Source of the DNA: Chthoniobacter flavus
Lineage (GTDB): Bacteria > Verrucomicrobiota > Verrucomicrobiia > Chthoniobacterales > Terrimicrobiaceae
Direction of reading: 5' to 3'
DNA length: 21,301 nt
NCBI GenBank assembly: GCA_945863785.1
Contig: CAMBAQ010000011.1
Coordinates: 1-21,301, forward strand
The translations under genes were made by a program, and so were the position numbers. Shown here piece after piece: positions 7,702 to 14,097 of this stretch. Each line of letters opens with the position of its first letter. Within the stretch, counting starts at the first letter, position 1. The notes beneath the pieces are model-generated. The model had not been told where the DNA came from. It saw nothing but the letters and a program-made list of their open reading frames with translations, and made no database searches.

Positions 7702-9846
7702 TTACTCACCATACACGCCCTTGGCGCCATAGGAACCGTAGTATTTACCCGAATAGTAATAGGCATAGTAACCGCCGCGACCGCTTGGCAGGAAGTTAAG
7801 AATAAGGCCGGCTGGGCTGGTTTTTGTTTCCTCCAAAGATTTGATCGCTCTCATCACCATTTTCTTCGGTGTGGTGAAGGCTCGCACAACTAGCGTGCAC
7901 AGATCGATATGGGGGGCGATGAGGAGAGTGTCACTCACGGCGAGAAGCGGTGCGGAGTCGACCACAACTCGGTCATATTTCATGAGGGCCTCCTTGAGGA
8001 CGCGGTCGATATTTTCGAAGGTGAGCAACTCCGAAGGATTCGGCGCCCGGCCACCAGCCGTCATGATCTGCAAGTTGTCGATGTGCGTGGGAACGATAGC
8101 GTTTTTCATCGTGCAAGTCCGCATCAGTACCTCGGAGAGACCGGGTTTCCGGTTCTCACCGAAAAACACGATTGATCCGCCCGGCTTGCGAAGATCGGCA
8201 TCGATGAAGAGGGTGTTGAATCCCTGCTGCGCAAGGGTGACGGCGAAATTCGAACTGCAAAAGGTCTTGCCTTCGCTGGGCATGGAACTAGTAAACAAAA
8301 ATGTGCGTGCTTTCTCATTGCTTCGGTGAAGCGTCAACGAGGCTCGCAGCGATCGGAAGGACTCGGCTACGATGCCGGACCTTTCTTCGTTGGTCACAAG
8401 AACACTGGCTCTGGCATTGAGACTGAGCTTAGGAATCGCCGCGATGACGCCAACGCCGGTGATACCCTCGAGCTGGTCGACAGTTTTCATGCTCGTGTCC
8501 ATGAAAAACATAAGTAAGGATAATCCCACGCCGATGGCCGCACCGCCGAGTAAACATTGGATCCACTTCTTCATTGCGCTTGGGCGGATCGGTCCTGCGC
8601 CTATGGCCGTTTCATGGATACGCACAGGGGATTCCGTGAGTTGCTTGGAAACATCGACTTCTTTGAGGCGCGAGATAACCGAATTATAGAGGGCCTGGTC
8701 GGTTTCCTGTTCGCGCTTTATGTCATTGTACTCGATTGACTTGTGGGTCACCTCAAGTAAACGCTTCTCGGATGCATCACGAGCCAGTTGGAGTTCCTTT
8801 GACTGAACTTCGAGGCGATTGCGGGAGCTATCAAGAAGACCCACGGCATCTTTGAGTACCCGCTTGAGATCGGCTTTGGTGAGGTCGATTTGAGTTTTGA
8901 TGGCGATATAGGACGGGTGCTTTGCGCGGTACCGCTGGGAGACGATGGTCAAATCGCGTTGCCGGGCATTCAAAGTCTCGGAATACTGTGCCACCTTTGG
9001 TTCTGCCGCCACGCTGGGCAGCGTGAGAAGTTCCTCCAACTCGCCTGTGTTAGCACGAATAACAGCTAAATCGCTATCGATCTGCTCAATGCGGCGCTGA
9101 ATGAGACTTTGGTTATTCGAAACCTCGCTCAATTGGGCTTGGGCTGAGGAGAGCATTGTCTCGATGGAAGCGGCGCGTTCCCTTTCGCGAAAACTCTGCA
9201 TAGCTTCTTCTGAAACCCGCAATTTTTTACGCAGTCGATCCGCTTCCTCAAGCAGGAATTGCGTGGCAGATTTCGAAGCATCTGAACGCTTCTCAAACAC
9301 ATATCGGATGTATTCATCAGCATAGGCATTGGCCAATTTAACGGAGAGGTTCGGATCTCGGCTCGTAATCGCTACATCGATCAAACGCGTTTGGGGACGG
9401 TAAACGACGCCCACCATTCCAGACAGAGCGCCAGCTGCGCGATCGTTGGTTCCATCCTTAGCTGGTATACCAACAGCCGAAAGGAAGCGCGGATCCTGTT
9501 CAAGCTTGAGGCGGGCGCTCACCCTCTGGGCAAACGGGTAACTTCGGATCAAGTCGACAACGGTATTGATCATGTCGATGCTGCGAATCTGCTCGTCGCG
9601 CACCTGCGAAAACCTTGGATCCAGAATGCGTGACTGATCCTGCTCGATAAAAAGAACGGCTCGCGCACGGTAAGTGGTCTCGATCTTGGAAAGGGTGAAT
9701 CCGGCATAAATACCGCCTAAAATAACGCATAGAACCACAACCCAAAGGCGGTCGATGACAGCATGAAAATATTCGCGCCAATCTATCGACTCCAGAGGTG
9801 GCGTTGCTTCTGGGGGGCGGGGTTGAATGGCCTGATCTGTGCTCAT
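7702..9846 (-). CDS. Wzc-type polysaccharide co-polymerase / bacterial tyrosine autokinase
   Basis: 714-aa inner-membrane protein that sets chain length and drives export of surface polysaccharide, controlled by cycles of tyrosine autophosphorylation. Order: a first transmembrane helix (about 33-53), a Wzz domain from about 55, a long periplasmic coiled-coil region (about 190-400), a GNVR-like segment with Pro-rich AGPIRPSAMKK, a second transmembrane helix (about 438-460), then the cytoplasmic BY-kinase. The kinase has Walker A SSMPSEGKT near 520-527, Walker A' LFIDADLRKP near 550 and Walker B VVVDSAPLL near 629. The C-terminus is a tyrosine cluster: nine Tyr in the last 22 residues (from GYYAYYYSGKYYGSYG on), the usual autophosphorylation tail. 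It lies 36 bases after the OPX gene. No Wzb-like phosphatase gene is in the window. Family assignment is secure; polymer identity unknown. Confidence 0.94.
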   Translation of the reverse strand: MSTDQAIQPRPPEATPPLESIDWREYFHAVIDRLWVVVLCVILGGIYAGFTLSKIETTYRARAVLFIEQDQSRILDPRFSQVRDEQIRSIDMINTVVDLIRSYPFAQRVSARLKLEQDPRFLSAVGIPAKDGTNDRAAGALSGMVGVVYRPQTRLIDVAITSRDPNLSVKLANAYADEYIRYVFEKRSDASKSATQFLLEEADRLRKKLRVSEEAMQSFRERERAASIETMLSSAQAQLSEVSNNQSLIQRRIEQIDSDLAVIRANTGELEELLTLPSVAAEPKVAQYSETLNARQRDLTIVSQRYRAKHPSYIAIKTQIDLTKADLKRVLKDAVGLLDSSRNRLEVQSKELQLARDASEKRLLEVTHKSIEYNDIKREQETDQALYNSVISRLKEVDVSKQLTESPVRIHETAIGAGPIRPSAMKKWIQCLLGGAAIGVGLSLLMFFMDTSMKTVDQLEGITGVGVIAAIPKLSLNARASVLVTNEERSGIVAESFRSLRASLTLHRSNEKARTFLFTSSMPSEGKTFCSSNFAVTLAQQGFNTLFIDADLRKPGGSIVFFGENRKPGLSEVLMRTCTMKNAIVPTHIDNLQIMTAGGRAPNPSELLTFENIDRVLKEALMKYDRVVVDSAPLLAVSDTLLIAPHIDLCTLVVRAFTTPKKMVMRAIKSLEETKTSPAGLILNFLPSGRGGYYAYYYSGKYYGSYGAKGVYGE

Positions 9847-9882
9847 CGGAAGTTGTGCTTAATTAGAAATACGGGATCGAGA

Positions 9883-10620
9883 TTAATACCAGCTTTCACC
9901 GACAGTGATGATATCGCCCGGCAAGACATCGAAACTGCCGCCATGCGGATCTTCGAGTTTCTTTGTGTTGACTTTGATGGTTTGGGGTTTCCCATCCACG
10001 GACCTCTTGACAGTGATGTTTCGCGTGTCTGCGATGCGACTAAAGCCTCCAGCCATGCCGATGGCTTCGAGAATACCCAAGGATTCGGTGCCTTGAAGTT
10101 CGTAGCTGCCAGGCCGTGTGACTTGCCCGATAATCGTGAATTTCCTTTGCGTGTAGGAAACAATATTCAGGTAAACTTGGGGATCCACGACGTAGTCGGC
10201 GTTAAGAAGTTTTCGAATGTGCTCTTGAGCCTCTCTGACGCTCATTCCAACGACTTTGACCTCTCCCAGAAGCGGTAACTGGACACGGCCGTCTCGGGCA
10301 ATTTTTGAGCGCATGTTCAAGTCTGGCTCTTTGTAGACCATTAAGTCGAGCGTATCGCCAGCGGACAGGATGTAGTCGCCCTCGCCCGCCATCAAGGAGG
10401 GAAGGGGTGCGTCCGTTCCAGAAGGCTTTTCGGCAGGGGAAGGTCGACTTTCCTGCACTGGTGGGGGGGCAGACCTGTAGGCTCCAGCTGGAGATGTAGG
10501 GTCAGCATGGGTTTGCGGAGGGGGCAGGACTGGCGGTGCTGCAGAAAGAGGCAGCAATGCCGCAAATGCAGTGAAAATGAGAACTAAAAAACCGATAGGC
10601 GAAGGGGATTGAGCGAACAT
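9883..10620 (-). CDS. Short polysaccharide export (OPX/Wza-family) periplasmic protein
   Basis: 245-aa exported protein of the polysaccharide biosynthesis/export family. A signal peptide (about 1-27) ends in AA without a lipobox Cys, unlike lipoprotein Wza. A Pro-rich linker (about 28-78) follows, then the PES domain (about 80-165: YILSAGDTLDLMVYKEPDL...DGRVQLPLLGEVKVVGMS) and one SLBB domain (about 166-245: FTIIGQVTRPGSYELQG...GILEAIGMAGGF). The chain ends shortly after PGDIITVGESWY. E. coli Wza is about 379 aa, with extra SLBB-like domains and an amphipathic C-terminal helix forming the outer-membrane pore; all of that is absent, so this protein probably stays periplasmic and needs another pore. 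The β-barrel gene 26 bases upstream is the obvious partner. A run of seven G in the + strand (10463-10469) lies in the linker codons. Confidence 0.9.
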   Translation of the reverse strand: MFAQSPSPIGFLVLIFTAFAALLPLSAAPPVLPPPQTHADPTSPAGAYRSAPPPVQESRPSPAEKPSGTDAPLPSLMAGEGDYILSAGDTLDLMVYKEPDLNMRSKIARDGRVQLPLLGEVKVVGMSVREAQEHIRKLLNADYVVDPQVYLNIVSYTQRKFTIIGQVTRPGSYELQGTESLGILEAIGMAGGFSRIADTRNITVKRSVDGKPQTIKVNTKKLEDPHGGSFDVLPGDIITVGESWY

Positions 10621-10646
10621 TCCAGATTCAAACTAAGCAGAACTAC

Positions 10647-12173
10647 CTAGAAGGTCAAATTCAAGCTGGTGCTGAAACGTGTTTGAAGATCGTTGCTAGA
10701 GCTGTTGCCCTGGCCCGAAGTGACCATCATGGTGTTCTGCCAAGAAGCCCACTCTCGAAGACGCCAACTGATTGTAGCGCTGGTCAGGAAGTAATCTGGC
10801 GGCCCTTCGGTGGCGTTTGTATTCTCCGTGCTGGAAAGGGCGACATACTGGGATTGCTCGTAGCCTCCGGAGAGGGAGAGGCTGATGCCCTTGATGAGGG
10901 TTTGGGAAACCGTAACGAGAGCCCCTCGGGTGACATTATACTGATCCGGAGAGAGGTTGGAGAATCCTTGGTTCTGGTAAACAGAGAGGGACAGGCGGGT
11001 CTTCTGGCGGGCGTTCCATCCTGCCACGAGGCTGAAGTTCGGCCGAATGTCTGTACCTTGGAAACTGTAACTTGTTTTAAAATAGGTCTTCTCCGTTGGA
11101 GTGTAACTGATCCCAAGATTATAAACGGGACGAACGCCGACAGATTCCGGATTGGCGATATCTTGGTCTGCCACATAGCCCACGCCACCACCGGCATCGA
11201 CAGAAAATTTTGGTGCGATCTGGTAGGTCACCATGAGCATGGAGTCGGCAAAGCGGCGACCTTCATCCGCGCCGTTTTGGAGTGTTTGCAGATCCTCGCC
11301 AGCGCTAAGAATGAATCTCAGATTTGTTTTTGGAGTTAACAGGTAGTCGACAAATGTACTCGCGGCGACATTGAGGGTGTTGCTGTTCGGTTGCGCTGTC
11401 TGGTCGGTGGTCACCTGCGCATCGGAGGTTTTTGAGTAGGAGATCGAGGCCGCCGCTCCAGCGCTGATGGAGTCGGTGATGACATAGCGTGCGGAAAGGG
11501 ACGTTGATGCCGAGGTCTGCCAGTTGTTTGAACCGGTGACGATGTCGTAACCGCTGCCGGACGAGGCGCTGGCTGAGAGATTGAGAGTAAGGCGTGTGGC
11601 GTTGTAGCCAATATCGATACCCGTCGTCATGGAGATCGGGTTGCGTTGGCTCCCTTGTCCTGCAGCGGTGTAGTCTGGATTGTAGTAATAAGTGTAACCC
11701 GAGGCGAAGCGAGCTGCCACGCTCCAAAGTCCGATCTCACGCTCGTAGCGGATCGCAAGAGTGGGAGAGGAAAAAAAGCTGGATCGGTCGGCGGAGTTGG
11801 AGGTTTCTCCTGTTGATGTTTGGGAAGAGTATTCCCAGCCGCTATTGACGCCGAGGGATAATTCGAGCGGGCCGAAGTGGAGACGGCGGCGAAAATTATC
11901 CGCTAGGCGATCCATGTTCTCAGAAAGAGTCGCAAAAGTCAGTACAGGCGCTGTCTCATCGGATTCCGGTTCATCAAGACCACCATTGGGCTCGAAATAC
12001 TGGGGCGTGACTTCACGGTCTTCTTGGGGACCAACCCAGCGGGAACGGAACTCCGCCTCACGAACGGTGAGGACGGTTTGCGACGTGGCCTGTGCTGGAA
12101 GAGTAAAAACGACAAAGCACAAAGCGACCGCGGCCGCGTAAAATATATTCAGGCATTTAACTGGTGGGGGCAT
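10647..12173 (-). CDS. Outer-membrane β-barrel protein of the exopolysaccharide export locus
   Basis: 508-aa probable outer-membrane protein. A signal peptide spans about residues 1-29 (hydrophobic core FYAAAVALCFVVFTLPAQA). After a charged linker (about 35-90), the rest alternates polar and hydrophobic residues in strands separated by Gly/Asn/Ser/Thr-rich turns, for example LTLNLSASASSGSGYD and YFKTSYSFQGTD, and the last residues STSLNLTF end in Phe, the classic β-barrel insertion signal. This pattern supports a large barrel; the number of strands cannot be settled by eye. It is first in the export cluster, 26 bases before the OPX gene, so I infer it supplies the outer-membrane passage for the polymer. 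Barrels of this type accompany short OPX proteins in PEP-CTERM/EPS loci and in Myxococcus. No clear Shine-Dalgarno precedes the ATG. Confidence 0.8.
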   Translation of the reverse strand: MPPPVKCLNIFYAAAVALCFVVFTLPAQATSQTVLTVREAEFRSRWVGPQEDREVTPQYFEPNGGLDEPESDETAPVLTFATLSENMDRLADNFRRRLHFGPLELSLGVNSGWEYSSQTSTGETSNSADRSSFFSSPTLAIRYEREIGLWSVAARFASGYTYYYNPDYTAAGQGSQRNPISMTTGIDIGYNATRLTLNLSASASSGSGYDIVTGSNNWQTSASTSLSARYVITDSISAGAAASISYSKTSDAQVTTDQTAQPNSNTLNVAASTFVDYLLTPKTNLRFILSAGEDLQTLQNGADEGRRFADSMLMVTYQIAPKFSVDAGGGVGYVADQDIANPESVGVRPVYNLGISYTPTEKTYFKTSYSFQGTDIRPNFSLVAGWNARQKTRLSLSVYQNQGFSNLSPDQYNVTRGALVTVSQTLIKGISLSLSGGYEQSQYVALSSTENTNATEGPPDYFLTSATISWRLREWASWQNTMMVTSGQGNSSSNDLQTRFSTSLNLTF

Positions 12174-12271
12174 TCTTCCGGATCAAAAATTGTTGGAAAG
12201 AAAGTGGGGGGGCATAGTTGGTTTATTTCTAAAGTTGGGAGTTATTTTCTTTGCATTTCATGGCGGAAAAA

Positions 12272-12288
12272 AATCTTTCGGAAAGATT
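12272..12288. repeat. Perfect 17-bp palindrome in the EPS cluster leader
   Basis: AATCTTTC-G-GAAAGATT: two 8-base arms around one central base, about 100 bases upstream of the β-barrel start codon. On the minus strand the second arm runs into a T tract (seven T in total), so besides an operator it could be a weak AT-rich attenuator hairpin. The symmetry is seen directly; the role is inference. Confidence 0.5.
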
Positions 12289-12572
12289 CATAGTTAAATC
12301 ATTAGAAAGTTAGGGGTGATGAATGCGTCTTTATGAAGGTTTGTGGAAAATAAGTCCATTCTACTTTGGTTGTATGCGATCTTTTTCCGATAAAAGAAAA
12401 CCAAATCATCTTTGAAGAAAAGGGCGAATGCCGCGAGAGGTTCGATGACGAGATGTAAAGCGATGTTATTTTTAACACAGCAAGGTAAGGGGTTGAACTA
12501 TCGAACAGCAATGATCGTTAGAATGGGGCGAAGAAGTCAATTTTAAACACCTCAAAACTCACTTGGGGGCGC

Positions 12573-12588
12573 TTGTTCAAATGAACAA
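12573..12588. promoter_or_regulatory. LexA-like palindrome TGTTC-N4-GAACA
   Basis: The sequence TTGTTCAAATGAACAA has two perfect 7-base arms around AA and contains TGTTC-N4-GAACA (12574-12587), which matches the LexA motif I recall as reported for Verrucomicrobia. It lies five bases beyond the 3' end of tRNA-Val and about 400 bases upstream of the EPS cluster. No SOS gene starts next to it, so it may be an isolated site, or merely a hairpin after the tRNA. Confidence 0.35.
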
Positions 12589-12592
12589 AAAA

Positions 12593-12664
12593 TGGGCAGT
12601 GAGGGGATCGAACCCCCGACCAATAGTGTGTAAAACTACCGCTCTACCGCTGAGCTAACTGCCC
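12593..12664 (-). tRNA. tRNA-Val (anticodon TAC)
   Basis: 72-nt cloverleaf on the minus strand. The acceptor stem is GGGCAGT paired with ACTGCCC, the D-arm GCTC/GAGC, the anticodon stem GTAGT/ACTAT with loop TTTACAC (anticodon TAC), and the T-arm GGGGG-TTCGATC-CCCTC. The discriminator base is A and no CCA is encoded; a run of six T follows at once, which may help end transcription. Confidence 0.95.
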
Positions 12665-12822
12665 TCAATCCAATGAGGGAAAATCCGCCACCAGAAAGAT
12701 GTGGGATTTTGTATCAATAGCGAGCGCCCGTGGCAAGCGTCCAATTTCCGAAAATACAAACACGTCGCCTATTCGGAAGGTCAGAAAAAATTAAAAGCGT
12801 TCACAAACCCAACCGAAGTCCA

Positions 12823-12966
12823 ATGACGAATAAAAAAGGCGCCCGATATTTCATCTGGGCGCCTCTTATTATGATCGGCGGGCTGATTTATTTAAAAAGC
12901 CCCCAATCTCGGGATCAGCTTATTGACGCAGCGGCAACGGCTACTGGCGCATTTTTAAGACGATAA
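12823..12966 (+). CDS. Possible small membrane protein (47 aa)
   Basis: Candidate small gene starting at ATG 12823 (MTNKKGARYFIW...). It encodes a basic N-terminus, one hydrophobic segment (about residues 10-25, YFIWAPLIMIGGLIYL) and an amphipathic C-terminal part ending in FLRR. The frame is open further upstream to 12730, but those residues look random. There is no clear Shine-Dalgarno. Its last 52 bases overlap, on the opposite strand, the 3' end of the winged-helix-like gene; such convergent overlaps are possible but lower confidence. I recognise no family. The Lys-rich start followed by a clean membrane helix is the main reason to list it. Confidence 0.35.
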   Translation: MTNKKGARYFIWAPLIMIGGLIYLKSPQSRDQLIDAAATATGAFLRR

Positions 12967-13349
12967 ACACCTCTGCGGATGTTATCGACCAAGCCCGCTT
13001 TTTTCGCGTTGCTAAACCAAACGGCGACGTTGCTGCTGGGTTTATCCAAGCTAGTGACCACGCTCTGAACGCTCACACCTTGAGCGCCTGCAGCCTCGAG
13101 CATCCTCTTGATTTCGGACGTCATAAATCCATGAGGAGAACGGCGTTTGCGTCCGCTCCGCCGGATTCCTTTGCGTGGTTTTGATCCCTCAGCTATGATG
13201 TCATCGGCTGTCTTGCCTGGTTCGGCATGGGCGGCGATTTCCTCCAGTTGCCTCTCGATGCTCTCGATGCGACGGATTAACTTATCTTTTTTCTTGGTTA
13301 AAGAAAGAAGCGCCTTCAATGTTGTTGTTTTGATGCTTGTGACTTTCAT
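12915..13349 (-). CDS. Hypothetical protein: coiled coil, basic linker and winged-helix-like domain
   Basis: 144-aa protein of no family I can name. Residues about 8-42 (LKALLSLTKKKDKLIRRIES... onward) look like a coiled coil. A strongly basic linker follows (about 58-72, KPRKGIRRSGRKRRS), then a segment resembling a winged helix-turn-helix (about 75-132): MTSEIKRMLEAAGAQGVSVQ, then SSNVAVWFSNAKKAGLV, then a wing-like RRGVYRLK. An Ala/Val-rich tail ends it. The layout suggests a small DNA-binding protein, perhaps dimeric through the coiled coil; this is inference. The ATG at 13349 faces the phosphopantetheinyl transferase gene, whose likely start is 90 bases away, so the two are probably divergent with promoters in between. 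Its 3' end overlaps the possible 47-aa peptide. Confidence 0.7.
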   Translation of the reverse strand: MKVTSIKTTTLKALLSLTKKKDKLIRRIESIERQLEEIAAHAEPGKTADDIIAEGSKPRKGIRRSGRKRRSPHGFMTSEIKRMLEAAGAQGVSVQSVVTSLDKPSSNVAVWFSNAKKAGLVDNIRRGVYRLKNAPVAVAAASIS

Positions 13350-13439
13350 TTGAAAAATAAGAAAGATCTCTTATTTCGTCATAAGCAAGACTTTTTATTT
13401 GAGCGGACCATTTTATTTTCAGAATTAAAATCATTTTTA

Positions 13440-14069
13440 ATGCTTACGAAGAACGAAATTCAGATTTGGAGAATGAGAAAATCCGCAGATACTTCCTATT
13501 TAACGGAATCGGAAATGTCCTTTTCCGAGAGATATGGTTCGTCGGATTCTAAGGCGGCTTATTTGAAGGGGAGATTTGGCGTGAGGTCGTTTGCTTCACT
13601 CTATGCATCCCTCGCACCGAGTGAAGTTAAGATAGACATATCAAAATCTGGGAAACCTTTTTTTGCCAATATAGAGGATCTGCATTTTAATATCAGCCAT
13701 TCGGGATCCGAGGTGGCCATCGCCTTTTCGATGAAGCCTGTGGGGTTCGATCTGGAACTCCTCGATCGCAAGCGGGACTTCCGCGCAATAGCGGATCGAT
13801 TTTTTACCAATCAGGAATCGATCGAGGTGAAAAGCGCAGAAGAATCTGGAAACGAATTATTTGTTAGAATATGGACGGCGAAAGAAGCGATGTTGAAACT
13901 CTCTGGCGACGGATTGGCTGGGGGGCTGAATAGTGCAATGGCGCTAAGCGAAAGGGTGGGCCTCTTAGCGGATCAGCGGATCCATCTCGGTCGCCTTGCT
14001 TGGGAGGGCGTGATCGGATGCGTGGCCTCGTTGGATCCGATTTCAGAAGTTAAAATAGAGGTGCATTGA
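13440..14069 (+). CDS. Sfp-type 4'-phosphopantetheinyl transferase
   Basis: Transfers the phosphopantetheine arm of CoA to a conserved Ser of carrier proteins (ACP, PCP), activating fatty-acid, polyketide or non-ribosomal peptide synthesis. Family motifs in order: GKPFF (71-75), FNISHSG (83-89), GFDLE with the Mg-binding acids Asp104 and Glu106, and WTAKEAMLKLSGDGL (145-159) with Lys148 and Glu149. I begin at ATG 13440 (MLTKNEIQIWRM), because Sfp-type proteins open with a strand like EIQIWRM. The frame is open to an ATG at 13350, but this adds 30 AT-rich-coded residues without family resemblance and would leave no room for the divergent promoter. The length of 209 aa is normal. The first half of the gene is more AT-rich than its neighbours. 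No carrier protein or synthase gene is in the window, so its target is unknown. Confidence 0.88.
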   Translation: MLTKNEIQIWRMRKSADTSYLTESEMSFSERYGSSDSKAAYLKGRFGVRSFASLYASLAPSEVKIDISKSGKPFFANIEDLHFNISHSGSEVAIAFSMKPVGFDLELLDRKRDFRAIADRFFTNQESIEVKSAEESGNELFVRIWTAKEAMLKLSGDGLAGGLNSAMALSERVGLLADQRIHLGRLAWEGVIGCVASLDPISEVKIEVH

Positions 14070-14097
14070 TACTCTTACAATAGCCTGGTTCTAAATC

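Larger units (their letters stand above)
12174..12592. other. AT-rich intergenic region between the EPS export cluster and tRNA-Val
   Basis: About 420 bases with no convincing gene. It probably contains the promoter and leader of the minus-strand export cluster, although I could not pick out a consensus -35/-10 pair. Features visible by eye are a perfect 17-base palindrome (12272-12288), a run of seven G (12206-12212), and a LexA-like palindrome (12573-12588) just outside the tRNA-Val 3' end. A 69-codon minus-strand frame (12302-12511) begins with TTG and has no recognisable product, so I do not call it. Confidence 0.6.

Noticed and set aside
12302..12511. 69-codon minus-strand frame starting with TTG in the EPS leader region, downstream of the LexA-like site
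   Set aside because: Non-ATG start, no ribosome binding site, AT-driven composition (Ser/Phe/Thr-rich) and no domain. A small RNA in this gap is not excluded.
12593..12664. tRNA-Val as the attachment site of an integrated element
   Set aside because: I found no second copy of the tRNA 3' end in the window and no integrase or phage-like gene; gene content on both sides is chromosomal.
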